DNA of 64,000 bases from Nitrosopumilus sp. (GCF_025698945.1 NZ_JAILWM010000001.1:62001-126000), one strand, 5' to 3'; shown: positions 26,445 through 35,351, counted from the stretch's first letter. Notes: generated by a model not told the origin, from the sequence alone. Numbers and translations are program-made.

Positions 26445-27421
26445 GATTCCTGAAGAAATCTAGAAGCTGATTTTGCAAAATATGTGACAATCATGTCTGC
26501 ACCTGCTCTCTTAATAGAGTAAAGAATCTCTTCAGTAATGTCTTTCTCATTGACATATCCTAACTGTGAAGCTGCCTTTACTAATGCATATTCTCCTGAA
26601 ACGCTATAAGCAGAAACTGGAATGTTATACTTTCTTCTAGTCTCTGCAATCAAATCCAAATAAGACAATGCAGGCTTTATCATTACAATGTCTACTCCTT
26701 CGTTTATGTCTGCTTCTACTTCCATCATGGCTTCTCGTGCATTCGTATATGGGACCTGGTAAGTTTTTCTATCTCCAAATTTTGGTGCACATTCTGCTGC
26801 ATCTCTAAATGGAGAATAAAAGTTTGAGCGATGCTTGGCTGAATGAGACATTATTGAAACATCTGTAAATCCTTCATCATCAAGTGCTTTCCTAATTGCT
26901 GCAACTTGACCATCCATCATTGCAGATGGTGATACAGTATCTACTCCTGCTTTAGCTTGACTAACTGCTATTTTTGATAATGTTTCAAGACTAGTGTCAT
27001 TATCAATTTTATCTCCTTGAATTATTCCACAATGTCCAGTTGATGTAAATTGACAGAGACAAACATCTGCCATGATCACAATCTTATCGCCAAAATTTTT
27101 TCTAATCTGAGATATTGCTTTTTGAACAATTCCATTATCATCAAATGCCGATGAACCTGCTTCATCTTTTTGTGATGGAATACCAAAAAGCATTATTGCT
27201 GGAATTCCTAAATCACTAATTGTTCCCACTTCATCATTTATGTCATCTAAAGGTAATCTCTCAATTTCTGACATTGATTCGACTTTGACTCTTGTTTTTA
27301 GATCTTCTTGAACAAACACAGGACAAATGAAGTCTTTTGGTGAGAGTGTGGTCTGTTGAACTAACTCTCTCATTTTATTTGAAATTCTTAATCTTCGCAG
27401 TCTCTTAGTAGGAAATGACAT
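26441..27421 (-). CDS. hemB: Porphobilinogen synthase (ALA dehydratase) HemB
   Basis: This enzyme condenses two 5-aminolevulinates into porphobilinogen. It has 326 aa with substrate lysines K196 (SHSAKHRSNFYSPFRDA) and K249 (MIKPALSYLD), and a cysteine zinc site C121/C123/C131 (DVCLCQFTSTGHCG). It is therefore the zinc-dependent form rather than the Mg-only form. It lies 31 bp after hemA on the same strand. Confidence 0.96.
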   Translation of the reverse strand: MSFPTKRLRRLRISNKMRELVQQTTLSPKDFICPVFVQEDLKTRVKVESMSEIERLPLDDINDEVGTISDLGIPAIMLFGIPSQKDEAGSSAFDDNGIVQKAISQIRKNFGDKIVIMADVCLCQFTSTGHCGIIQGDKIDNDTSLETLSKIAVSQAKAGVDTVSPSAMMDGQVAAIRKALDDEGFTDVSIMSHSAKHRSNFYSPFRDAAECAPKFGDRKTYQVPYTNAREAMMEVEADINEGVDIVMIKPALSYLDLIAETRRKYNIPVSAYSVSGEYALVKAASQLGYVNEKDITEEILYSIKRAGADMIVTYFAKSASRFLQES

Positions 27422-27452
27422 GTTTGAATTTTCCTTTTGCTAAAATATAATC

Positions 27453-28718
27453 CTAGTCTGCCTTTTTCTGTTTTTTATAGTCAAATAATTTACCTGCAAG
27501 CTCCACAATATCTGGATTTCCTTGCTCCGAAGCTTTTCTAATGTTATTCATTGGGGTTGAAACAATGCTTTCAACAACTGCCTTTGTTAACTCTTCAATT
27601 ATTTTGATTTTCTTTTCATCTTTTTCATCAAGCATTTGAAGTGCTTTTTGTAGTTCTTTTTCTCTAAGACTTTCTATGTTTTTGAATACGTCTTTTACAA
27701 GTGGTTCTGCTTCTAATCTTTTCATTGAGGCTTCTAATACAGATACTTCCTCGTTAATTATATTTTCAATGGATTTTACCTTGTTTAATCGAGCATTCAT
27801 ATTCTTTTCAACCATTTCAGCAATTTGATCCAGATTCATCAGTTTCACTCCTCCTATGGTTGCAACTTTTTCATCTACTGTTCTAGGATTTGATAGATCT
27901 AAAATCATCATTCCTTTCTTGTTATTGCTCATGGCTTTGGTTAATCTTTCATGTGTTACAAGAAAATATGGAGCTGTGGTTGCAACAAATAGTACATCAT
28001 AGTTGTTAAACCCTGTTAGAACTTCTTCAAATTTAACTGGTCTTCCGCCCATTGTTTCACAAAACGTAATTGATCTTCCTATTGTCCTACTTGTTACATC
28101 AAAAGCATATCCTCGTCTTTGTAATGATTTTGCAACAAGAGTTGAAACTTCTCCTGTTCCAATCAGCAAAACTTTCTTTGTTTTTAATTCATCAATGTTT
28201 TCCTCTGCAAGCTTTACCGCCATAGAGCCAACTGAAATTCCGCCTTTTCCAATTCCGCTAGAATTTCTAATTCTTGTACCAATTCGAATTGCTTTATCAA
28301 ATAATGTGTTGAGATGTTGGCCTGATGCCTTTGTCTTTCTAGCTGATGTAATTGAGTTTTTTATCTGTCCTAGTATTTGTTCTTCTCCAATAACCATTGA
28401 ATCTAATCCCGATGTTAGTTTTAATAGATGATGAATTGCTTCTTGGTTTTCTTCAAACTCTACATTTTCATTAAATACTTCAACTTCTAATCCTGTAATT
28501 GAAGCCCAAGTTTTTTTGATTTTTTCAAGATCATATTGATGAGATTTTCCAAATAATTCTATTCTATTACATGTCTGAATAATTACACATTCATCAAGAT
28601 CTGAATGATTGATGAATTGCTCATATGCATTTTCAATATCTTTGATTGTAAATTGTTCAAGAACATGGATTGGAGAGTTACGAAAAGTTACACGTGCATT
28701 AATGATATTTTGACTCAT
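27453..28718 (-). CDS. hemA: Glutamyl-tRNA reductase HemA
   Basis: This first enzyme of C5 tetrapyrrole synthesis reduces glutamyl-tRNA to glutamate-1-semialdehyde. It has 421 aa: catalytic domain with nucleophile C50 in IIQTCNRIELFG, NADPH Rossmann domain around VLLIGTGEVSTLVAKSL, and a helical dimerisation domain to the C terminus. The N terminus (MSQNIINARVTFRN) departs slightly from bacterial forms. It overlaps the precorrin-2 dehydrogenase gene by four bases. HemL, the next enzyme, is at 10960-12240. Confidence 0.95.
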   Translation of the reverse strand: MSQNIINARVTFRNSPIHVLEQFTIKDIENAYEQFINHSDLDECVIIQTCNRIELFGKSHQYDLEKIKKTWASITGLEVEVFNENVEFEENQEAIHHLLKLTSGLDSMVIGEEQILGQIKNSITSARKTKASGQHLNTLFDKAIRIGTRIRNSSGIGKGGISVGSMAVKLAEENIDELKTKKVLLIGTGEVSTLVAKSLQRRGYAFDVTSRTIGRSITFCETMGGRPVKFEEVLTGFNNYDVLFVATTAPYFLVTHERLTKAMSNNKKGMMILDLSNPRTVDEKVATIGGVKLMNLDQIAEMVEKNMNARLNKVKSIENIINEEVSVLEASMKRLEAEPLVKDVFKNIESLREKELQKALQMLDEKDEKKIKIIEELTKAVVESIVSTPMNNIRKASEQGNPDIVELAGKLFDYKKQKKAD

Positions 28719-29368
28719 TTCCAGTTCCTCAATATTGTAATTGCTCGCTTTTCAGCTTTTTTCAGATTTCCGTCTTTTATTAATTGATCAATATCTTTGT
28801 CTGCTAAAACAGCATGTAGGTATTCTTTTCTTTCTAATTGAGTAGGAATTTGCTCTTTTGCTAGTTTTCTTGCGATCTTTTGAATCTTGATTTGAGAAAG
28901 ATCTTCCTTTGTAATTATTTTTTTAAATATCTGCTCTGATTTTGTTTTTAGTTTTTTTGCCATTGCAGGACTTCGACCTCCAGTAAATATTGCAATTTGA
29001 ATGATTTTCTCAAAATCTATTATAGCTGGATTTGAAAAATCACTCTCTTCAGGATTATCTGAACTGTAAACAATTATCTTTCTTTTTTTAGCAAAATTGA
29101 TAATTTTAGAATTAAGTTTACTGTCATTTGTTGTAGTAATTATGATATCTGGATTTAATTTTGAAATAAGTGTAGTATCATTCATTTTCTTTTTTTCTAA
29201 CTTTATCTTTTTTTTACTTCCAAGATTTTTGATTGTTGAGTTTACAGAATCACTAATTACTGTAATATTGCAATTTTGGTTTAACAATGAGTTGATTCTT
29301 TTTTGAGCCTCGTTTCCACCTCCGATTATTAGGATTTCTTTTCCATGGAGATTAAGATCAACTATCAT
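28715..29368 (-). CDS. Precorrin-2 dehydrogenase / sirohydrochlorin ferrochelatase (Met8/CysG-N type)
   Basis: This enzyme oxidises precorrin-2 to sirohydrochlorin with NAD and may insert iron to make siroheme. It has 217 aa. The Rossmann motif is IIGGGNEAQKRINSLL (about 15-30), followed by VYSSDNPEESDFSNPA and the GGRSPAMAKKLK motif typical of the family. It is the first gene of the operon with hemA and hemB and is divergent from the AhbA/B gene, which uses its siroheme product. Confidence 0.92.
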   Translation of the reverse strand: MIVDLNLHGKEILIIGGGNEAQKRINSLLNQNCNITVISDSVNSTIKNLGSKKKIKLEKKKMNDTTLISKLNPDIIITTTNDSKLNSKIINFAKKRKIIVYSSDNPEESDFSNPAIIDFEKIIQIAIFTGGRSPAMAKKLKTKSEQIFKKIITKEDLSQIKIQKIARKLAKEQIPTQLERKEYLHAVLADKDIDQLIKDGNLKKAEKRAITILRNWK

Positions 29369-29460
29369 CTATTCAATGCACTGGAGTTTCTATTTATGTA
29401 TTAGATTGATGCGTAAATTCCTAGCTACATTTTTAATTGAATGGACAACTTTATGACATA

Positions 29461-30486
29461 ATGACTAGTATGAATGAATTTGATAAAGAACTCTTAAATG
29501 AAATTCAATGGACTTTTCCACTAGTTACAAGACCCTTTGATGCCATTGCTAAAAAATTTGATACTACTCCAGAAATTGTAAAGCAGCACATGAAAAATCT
29601 AAAAGAGATGGGAGTTTTAAGACAACTAAGTGCAATTTTTGATACAAGGAAACTTGGATACACAAGTTCTCTTGTGGCAATGGAGATTGAACCTGATAAA
29701 CTAGAGTATGTTGCTAATCAAATTAATCGTCATCCTGGTGTCAGTCATAATTATGAGCGTGATCATGAGTTTAATCTCTGGTTTACTTTAGCTGTTCCAC
29801 CCGGCTCTGATTTGAAAGTAGAATTGGAAAAATTCAATGTTCTTAAAGGAATTAAAAAAGTAAGAATGCTTCCTACATTACAACTATTCAAGATTGGTGT
29901 CAAGCTAGACATGGTTGATGAAAAGAAACATGAAGTAGCGCCATCAGAGGCAAAAAAAGAAATTAAACATATTGAATTTGTTCCAACGGAACAAGACAAA
30001 GAGTTTATACGAGAATTACAAAAAGACATGGAAATAATTGATGAGCCTTTTGTAAAGGCTGCAAAAAATCTTGGAATTACTGAAGATAAGCTGTTTGAAA
30101 AAATGAAATATTATGAAGAGATTGGTGTGATGAGAAGATTTGCTGCAATTTTACGACACAGACAAGTTGGTTTTACTGCTAATGGTATGATCGTATGGAA
30201 AGTTCCTGAAGATAGAATTTCTCAAGTAGGAGAAACCTTGGGCTCTTTTCCACAAGTTAGTCACTGCTATGAAAGACCGACATATCCGGATTGGCCATAC
30301 AATGTATTTTCCATGATCCACTGCAAAACACATGAAGAAGCAAATGAGATGGCAAAAACTATTCAGAATCAAATCCATGTTGATGATTATAGAATCTTGT
30401 TTAGTTCTCGCGAATTTAAAAAAACACGTGTTGAATATTTTGTAGAGAATTCATTTACTTTAGAAGAAACAGTTCAAGTATCTTAG
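29461..30486 (+). CDS. ahbAB: Fused siroheme decarboxylase AhbA-AhbB (Lrp/AsnC-like fold)
   Basis: This protein of about 341 aa holds two similar halves (about 1-140 and 175-335), each with an AsnC-type helix-turn-helix and an alpha/beta domain. It carries the heme-binding signatures of siroheme decarboxylases: VSHNYERDHEFNLWFTL in half one and VSHCYERP...DWPYNVFSMIH in half two. The pair makes 12,18-didecarboxysiroheme in the Ahb heme route; in many organisms AhbA and AhbB are separate. Automated pipelines tend to call it an AsnC regulator. I use ATG 29461; a TTG at 29437 is also in frame. The divergent neighbour makes sirohydrochlorin/siroheme, which supports the call. Confidence 0.85.
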   Translation: MTSMNEFDKELLNEIQWTFPLVTRPFDAIAKKFDTTPEIVKQHMKNLKEMGVLRQLSAIFDTRKLGYTSSLVAMEIEPDKLEYVANQINRHPGVSHNYERDHEFNLWFTLAVPPGSDLKVELEKFNVLKGIKKVRMLPTLQLFKIGVKLDMVDEKKHEVAPSEAKKEIKHIEFVPTEQDKEFIRELQKDMEIIDEPFVKAAKNLGITEDKLFEKMKYYEEIGVMRRFAAILRHRQVGFTANGMIVWKVPEDRISQVGETLGSFPQVSHCYERPTYPDWPYNVFSMIHCKTHEEANEMAKTIQNQIHVDDYRILFSSREFKKTRVEYFVENSFTLEETVQVS

Positions 30487-30821
30487 ATTTCATTCTCATC
30501 ATGTCCAACGACATGTATTGTACAAAAATACTGATCGTTCATGTTACAATAGTATTGTGAAATATCTCCACATGTCTTACATGGTGGCTTTTCATCATGT
30601 TCGGATAGTTTTGAGTGAAAAATTTTACTCCTGTGTGTAATCTTTGAATCTTTGTAAATTCTAGTTAAATTCGAATAATATTCTAACTCTTCAGCATTTA
30701 ATTCCTGCTCTTTTTTTAATTTCTTGATAATTTTTTCCCATTTGTTGTATTGGCCGATTTTGGCCAGTTTCATTCTCTCTATGATTTCTAGAGTTTTTTT
30801 TGCATCAAATGGATGTTTCAT
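30483..30821 (-). CDS. Uncharacterised protein with C-terminal zinc-binding motif
   Basis: This 112-aa protein has a charged helical N-terminal two-thirds (MKHPFDAKKTLEIIERMKL...) and a C-terminal Cys/His cluster CKTCG...YYCNMNDQYFCTIHVVGH, resembling a small B-box/HIT-type zinc finger. I do not recognise a named family. It overlaps the ahbAB 3' end by four bases, tail to tail, and follows the aldo/keto reductase gene by six bases. Confidence 0.7.
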   Translation of the reverse strand: MKHPFDAKKTLEIIERMKLAKIGQYNKWEKIIKKLKKEQELNAEELEYYSNLTRIYKDSKITHRSKIFHSKLSEHDEKPPCKTCGDISQYYCNMNDQYFCTIHVVGHDENEI

Positions 30822-30827
30822 TTAGAA

Positions 30828-31826
30828 TTAATTTGCTTGCGGAGTTGCCTTTAATTCATAGGATGGCCATGTGTCGTATAGCTCTTGAATCTCTTTCATA
30901 TCTGATGCTGAAATATATTCTCCTTTTGTCATCTCTGCATAGTCCACAATCTCTTCTTCACTAACAACTGTTGGGAACACTGATGCAAAGCCTTTCTTTG
31001 ACATAATAAATTTCATAGATAATTCTGCAATGTTTAATCCATTTCTCTGTGCAATTGGTTTTAGTTGCTCAACTTTTTGTAGTGACGCTTTAATCCATTC
31101 TCCTTTTCTAACTGATCTATGATCTTTTTCATCAATTTTTGTTTCTGCATTAACTTTACCTGTTAGGATGCCTGATGCTTCTGGAACTCTAACTAAGATC
31201 CCGACATTTTTCTCTTCTGCTTTTTTCATCAATTCATTTCCAGGAGTTTGCTCTAAAATATTATACACTGTTTGAACTGCACTAAGATTAGGCCTGTCCA
31301 TTGCTTCAAGTCCCTCTTGTGTCCATCCAATTGCTGGACCTAATGCAACTTGATATGTTCTAATGGTTTCATCTTTGATAAAATCATCAAGAACATTGAA
31401 GATAGAATCATCACGAATATGTGATAGTTTTGGATTGTGTAGTCCATACATGTCAAGATGATCTGTTTGTAATCGCTCTAGACTGTTTTTTAATGCATTT
31501 CTAGTAAATGTCTCATCAAATTTTTGTGGGAGTTCGCTATGACCGATTTGTTCTACACTTTCAAAATCATAACCATATTTTGTTGAAATGACTATTTCAT
31601 CTCTCATATCTTTGAAAACTTCACCGATTAATCTCTCGCTTTTTCCTTTACCGTACATGTCTCCTGTTTCAAAAAAGTTAATCCCTACATCGTATGCTTT
31701 TTTTAGCATTCGTTTTGCTTCGTCTTCTTCAATTTTCTTCCCCCACCAATCTAGTGCAATAGACCATGCACCAAATCCTATCTCTGATACCTTGATGTCT
31801 GATTTTCCTAGTTTATTGTAATGCAT
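30828..31826 (-). CDS. Aldo/keto reductase
   Basis: This 332-aa NADPH-dependent TIM-barrel oxidoreductase has the catalytic set D-Y-K-H: FETGDMYGKGKSERLIG, VISTKYGYD and MYGLHNPK. NADP-binding segments lie near the C terminus. It belongs to the YghZ/Tas-like aldo/keto reductases. The physiological carbonyl substrate is not inferable. It lies upstream of the small zinc protein on the same strand. Confidence 0.9.
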   Translation of the reverse strand: MHYNKLGKSDIKVSEIGFGAWSIALDWWGKKIEEDEAKRMLKKAYDVGINFFETGDMYGKGKSERLIGEVFKDMRDEIVISTKYGYDFESVEQIGHSELPQKFDETFTRNALKNSLERLQTDHLDMYGLHNPKLSHIRDDSIFNVLDDFIKDETIRTYQVALGPAIGWTQEGLEAMDRPNLSAVQTVYNILEQTPGNELMKKAEEKNVGILVRVPEASGILTGKVNAETKIDEKDHRSVRKGEWIKASLQKVEQLKPIAQRNGLNIAELSMKFIMSKKGFASVFPTVVSEEEIVDYAEMTKGEYISASDMKEIQELYDTWPSYELKATPQAN

Positions 31827-31927
31827 TTCGTTTCCTTTATTTTTTAAAATTCATCATTTATGTTTATCCAAGATTTGCAGATTTGAATCTAAATTATGTG
31901 AATAAACCTTGTAGTTTTTTTGAATTT

Positions 31928-32602
31928 CTAGCCTAGACTGGATATTAATGGAACAAGATCTTTTTTCACACACACAATCATTGGAACGTCATTTTTTACA
32001 TATGTGGAAACTTGTGTTTCCCTCAAATCCATGATGAGATCCTGAAAATCTCTAATATTGTCCACCTCAAATGCAAGCATGAAATCTTCATCATGTATCC
32101 CAAAAGAGTATGTTGTGTTGAGAATGACTTGGGGGTATCTTTTGCTTACCTCAATATGCTCATCCATTATTTCTTGACGTTTCTCTTTTGGCAATAGGTA
32201 CCATTCTCTAGTTTTAGTAAATGGATATACTATGACATGTTTTTTGGGTTCTATCCCCGTGACAAAACCATGGGATTTTTGTTCTTGAACATAAATTGAT
32301 GGTCGTGTGCATGACAAATATGTCATTGAAGGATTGATATATTTTCCAAAAACTGTTTTGTATAATTTTTCTATCGCCACTTGAATCTCTTCAACTGATT
32401 TTGCAGCAAACCAAAACAAAAAATCAGTATCGTCTCTTAATCCTAAATTTGAATAAGATCTAAACATTATTCCTGAATTTTTTATTACGTTTTCAACTTC
32501 TTTTGCAGATTCTTCTTTTGCCAAATCTGCCATCCATCTCCATTTAGGATCCACTTTGAAAAATGAGAAATTAAAATAGTATTGTTCATATGATTCTGAC
32601 AT
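31928..32602 (-). CDS. chdC: Chlorite-dismutase-family protein, probable coproheme decarboxylase (ChdC/HemQ-like)
   Basis: This 224-aa protein resembles Firmicute/Actinobacterial ChdC (HemQ). It has the catalytic tyrosine context VIVYPFTKTREWY (Y126, W134, Y135), then LLPKEKRQEIMDEH with H149 as probable proximal heme ligand, and the C-terminal DFQDLIMDLRETQVSTY. It lacks the distal Arg context of true chlorite dismutases. ChdC turns coproheme into heme b; coproheme is also an intermediate of the Ahb route, so it could replace AhbD. The start is ATG 32602; GTG at 32611 adds three residues. Confidence 0.82.
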   Translation of the reverse strand: MSESYEQYYFNFSFFKVDPKWRWMADLAKEESAKEVENVIKNSGIMFRSYSNLGLRDDTDFLFWFAAKSVEEIQVAIEKLYKTVFGKYINPSMTYLSCTRPSIYVQEQKSHGFVTGIEPKKHVIVYPFTKTREWYLLPKEKRQEIMDEHIEVSKRYPQVILNTTYSFGIHDEDFMLAFEVDNIRDFQDLIMDLRETQVSTYVKNDVPMIVCVKKDLVPLISSLG

Positions 32603-32648
32603 AATTTCCACAGACTTGAAACCCTATTTAAACAAAAAACTAAATTCT

Positions 32649-32861
32649 CTATTGTAGAATCTCGATAATCTTCTCAGTAGATTTATGGCCTTTTTTTATC
32701 TTAACCTGTGATGATGAAATTTGGAAATGTTTTGCAATTTTTTTAATTAATTCTTTATTTGCTTCCCCTTTGATTGGTTTTGAGCTTATTCCTATGTTGA
32801 TATGATTATCCTTTATATCTAAAAATTCTTTGGTAAAATCAACACTAAGTGTGTAAATCAA
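32649..32861 (-). CDS. YggU/DUF167-family small protein
   Basis: This 70-aa protein matches the DUF167 (YggU) family: an N-terminal strand region (YTLSVDFTKEFLDIKDNHINI), then GEANKELIKKIAKHFQISSSQVKIKKGHKSTEKIIEI, the typical GxANxxLixxLA...KixxGxxsr pattern. These are ancient proteins of unknown function in bacteria, archaea and eukaryotes. It lies between the ChdC-like gene and sufC on the same strand. Confidence 0.85.
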   Translation of the reverse strand: MIYTLSVDFTKEFLDIKDNHINIGISSKPIKGEANKELIKKIAKHFQISSSQVKIKKGHKSTEKIIEILQ

Positions 32862-32890
32862 TAATTTTTAGGAAATTTTTCTGTTTAAAT

Positions 32891-33661
32891 TTATGCTGTT
32901 TGCTCTAATACCCAGTCATATCCCTCTGCTTCTAATTTATCTGCAAGGGATGCATCTCCTGTTTTCAATACCTGTCCTCTGGCAAATACATGAACAAAGT
33001 CTAACTTGTCTAAGAATTTTAGAATTCTGGCATAGTGAGTAATTACAATAACTGTTGCATCTTTTCCAGATACTTTACTGATTGCTTGTGCTACTGCTTG
33101 GACTGCATCAATATCTAATCCTGAATCTGGTTCATCTAAAATTGAAATCTTTGGTTTTAGTACAGCCATTTGTAAAACTTCTGCTCGTTTCTTTTCTCCT
33201 CCTGAGAACCCTTCGTTAAGATATCTTGAAAGAAACTCTTCTTTTAATCCGACTTTTTCTAAATTCTCTTTTAGATATTTTTGAAATTCTCTTACTGTGA
33301 TGAATACTTCTCTATTGTCTCCTCCTATTGCTTTACTCAATGAATTATATGCTGTTCTTAGAAAATGGGAAAATCCTACCCCTGAAACTTCTGTTGGATA
33401 TTGAAAACCTAAGAACAGTCCTTTCTTTGCTCTCTCATCAGCTGATAATTCTAAAATACTCTCTCCATCTAATAAAATATCTCCCTTTGTAACTTCGTAT
33501 TTTGGATGTGCAAGTAATGTATATGCTAATGTACTCTTTCCTGAACCATTTGGTCCCATGATGGCATGTACTTCTCCAGGTCCTGTCTTTAGATTGACTC
33601 CTTTGAGAATCTCTTTGCCTTCCCTAGAAACATGAAGATCTTTGATTTCTAAAACTGCCAT
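32891..33661 (-). CDS. sufC: Fe-S assembly ATPase SufC
   Basis: This ABC-type ATPase energises the SufBCD scaffold. It has 256 aa: Walker A GPNGSGKST (about 36-44), a SufC-type region YPTEVSGVGFSHFLRTAYN, the signature NEGFSGGEKKRAEVLQ (about 150-165), Walker B ISILDEPDSGLD and the H-loop VITHY. It is separated by about 15 kb from sufB/sufD and on the other strand, with its own upstream region (33662-33753). Confidence 0.95.
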   Translation of the reverse strand: MAVLEIKDLHVSREGKEILKGVNLKTGPGEVHAIMGPNGSGKSTLAYTLLAHPKYEVTKGDILLDGESILELSADERAKKGLFLGFQYPTEVSGVGFSHFLRTAYNSLSKAIGGDNREVFITVREFQKYLKENLEKVGLKEEFLSRYLNEGFSGGEKKRAEVLQMAVLKPKISILDEPDSGLDIDAVQAVAQAISKVSGKDATVIVITHYARILKFLDKLDFVHVFARGQVLKTGDASLADKLEAEGYDWVLEQTA

Positions 33662-33744
33662 GATAAAATTATTCTTCTTCTATATATAATGCCGACGAAA
33701 TTTAGCTGATCCTAACGGAAATTTTTGATAATAAAATGAAAAGA

Positions 33745-33753
33745 GGGGGGGGG
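33745..33753 (+). repeat. Homopolymer of nine G
   Basis: A run of nine G (C on the coding strand) sits directly after the tfb stop codon in very AT-rich DNA. It is non-coding here. Such runs are prone to slippage. Confidence 0.9.
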
Positions 33754-34710
33754 TTAAAATTTGGCCAGAGATGGTCTCAAAGTAATTTTGAGTTTGTAGC
33801 TTGTAAGAATCTCTTTACATCTATTTCTGATAGTGACTTCTGTAACTCCTGCGATGCTTGAAACGTCTCTTTGAAGGACGTTTTGTCCAAGTAGAACTGA
33901 GGCTACATACAGATATGCTGCTGCAATTCCATTTGGTGCTTTTCCATCTGCAATGTTACTTTCTTTAGTTTTTTCTGCAATTTCTAAGGCTAGTCTTTCA
34001 ACTCTGACCTCAGTTTGTGTCATGTTTGCTATCTTTGAGATGTATTTGTCCATGGTTACAACTGGGGCAGTTAATTGTCCCATTTCCATTACCATGGTTC
34101 TATAATATCTAGCTGCAAGTTTTGTTTTTGATTTTACGTCTTTTGGTGGACAAATTCCTCTACAAATTTCTTCAAGGGATCTTACAACTGAACATTGTTT
34201 GCATGCCATGTAAATTGTAGCTGCCGTAATACTGACAACTGATTTTCCTTTTACATCTACATATCCATCCAAGTTTCTGTAAATCATTGAAGCTGTTTCT
34301 AAGACGTTCTTTGAAAGGCTAAGATCATTGCATGTTTCACCCATCTTTGATAAAACATTTGCAAGTCGTCTCTCTCTTGGAGAGGCAACTCTGACTCTTT
34401 GTTGCCATTTTCTTAGATTGTGCATTTGATTTGCAACTTCATGATTGATTGTTTTTCCGCTAAAGTCTTTTGTACTGATTGAAATCTCTGTTGTTATTCC
34501 CAAATCATGTTGAGAATAAGTTGTTTGTCCTGTTGCTCTTGCTAACTTCATCTTGTCTTCGAGATTTGAGCTAATTGTTTCTGGACCACTGTCTGCAATC
34601 TGGTCAGCAACTACTACACCGCAACCAGAGCAGATTATTTCACCATTCTGCATGTCATCAACTAATGATGATTGACATTCAGGACAGCTTTGGGGTTCAA
34701 GTATGTTCAT
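33754..34710 (-). CDS. tfb: Transcription initiation factor B (TFB)
   Basis: This TFIIB homologue recruits RNA polymerase to TBP-bound promoters. It has 318 aa: an N-terminal zinc ribbon C9/C12/C27/C30 (CPEC...CSGCG), a B-reader/linker region, and two cyclin repeats at about 120-205 and 215-310. The C-terminal recognition helix, which contacts the BRE, is VSSIAGVTEVTIRNRCKEI. It overlaps gar1 by four bases. Thaumarchaea often have several TFBs; which paralogue this is cannot be told from one window. Confidence 0.95.
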   Translation of the reverse strand: MNILEPQSCPECQSSLVDDMQNGEIICSGCGVVVADQIADSGPETISSNLEDKMKLARATGQTTYSQHDLGITTEISISTKDFSGKTINHEVANQMHNLRKWQQRVRVASPRERRLANVLSKMGETCNDLSLSKNVLETASMIYRNLDGYVDVKGKSVVSITAATIYMACKQCSVVRSLEEICRGICPPKDVKSKTKLAARYYRTMVMEMGQLTAPVVTMDKYISKIANMTQTEVRVERLALEIAEKTKESNIADGKAPNGIAAAYLYVASVLLGQNVLQRDVSSIAGVTEVTIRNRCKEILTSYKLKITLRPSLAKF

Positions 34711-34976
34711 TTTTTTCGTCTCCTAAATTTTTTCTTTGAATTGTCAGGGGAATATTCAGCGGCAAATACACTTTTGCCAATGTATTTTTTGATGCTATTT
34801 GTTAACGGCGTTGCTGATGCAAATGGTCTTTTTACTGGACCTATCAATTCCATTACTTTTGCAACTCTAGTACCTTTTTCGTCACAGAGTATTTGTCCTT
34901 CAACTAGTTCTTTAGATAGTTGAATGATTACCCTGCCGCTACCGGCTAGGTGCATTATTTCGCCTACCTCCTGCAA
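34707..34976 (-). CDS. gar1: H/ACA RNP component Gar1
   Basis: This 89-aa Gar1 beta-barrel protein is part of the archaeal H/ACA ribonucleoprotein that makes pseudouridine in rRNA with Cbf5, Nop10 and L7Ae. Features are GRVIIQLSKELVEGQILCDEKGTRVAKVMELIGPVKRPFASA split across the barrel, and a basic C-terminal tail KKKFRRRKK. It sits directly before tfb, an arrangement widespread in archaea. Confidence 0.88.
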   Translation of the reverse strand: MQEVGEIMHLAGSGRVIIQLSKELVEGQILCDEKGTRVAKVMELIGPVKRPFASATPLTNSIKKYIGKSVFAAEYSPDNSKKKFRRRKK

Positions 34977-35050
34977 TTAAAAATTATAATTATCATATTC
35001 TTATCATAGACTTCTGTCAACTTTACTTTAGCTAAGAGCTAGAATTGATT

Positions 35051-35350
35051 TTATTTTGATTGTTTGGTTCTTCTTGCTACCAGTTTTTCTGAAATTTTGT
35101 TAAGAATAGTTGTCTTAGAGGATCCTTTTGGTAAAATCACATACCCTGATCTTACAAATGGTCTTCTTGGAAATCTAACTTTATCATCTGATTCTTTAAT
35201 TTCAAATCCTGCATCTTTTGTGGCATCCATTAATTCTTTTAATGAGGGATCAAACACACATTTGTTTAACCCAACTCTTCTGCCTTTTGATTTTTTTAAA
35301 TTCTTATTAAAATAATCCAACCAGACTACGACATGCTCGTAATCTTTCAT
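35051..35350 (-). CDS. srp19: Signal recognition particle protein SRP19
   Basis: This 99-aa RNA-binding protein clamps SRP RNA helices 6 and 8 so that SRP54 can bind. Key segments are VVWLDYFNKNLKKSKGRRVGLNKCV (split over residues 8-32) and FEIKESDDKVRFPRRPFVRSGYV. It starts one base after the S8e stop, in the same unit. Its partner SRP54 is at 43151-44476. Confidence 0.9.
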   Translation of the reverse strand: MKDYEHVVVWLDYFNKNLKKSKGRRVGLNKCVFDPSLKELMDATKDAGFEIKESDDKVRFPRRPFVRSGYVILPKGSSKTTILNKISEKLVARRTKQSK

Positions 35351-35351
35351 T

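Noticed and set aside
27453-28718. Plus-strand 142-aa frame at 28003-28431 inside hemA
   Set aside because: It is a reverse-strand shadow of the conserved glutamyl-tRNA reductase with no independent features.
33754-34710. Frameshift at the end of tfb caused by the G run
   Set aside because: The frame closes normally after both cyclin repeats, before the G run.
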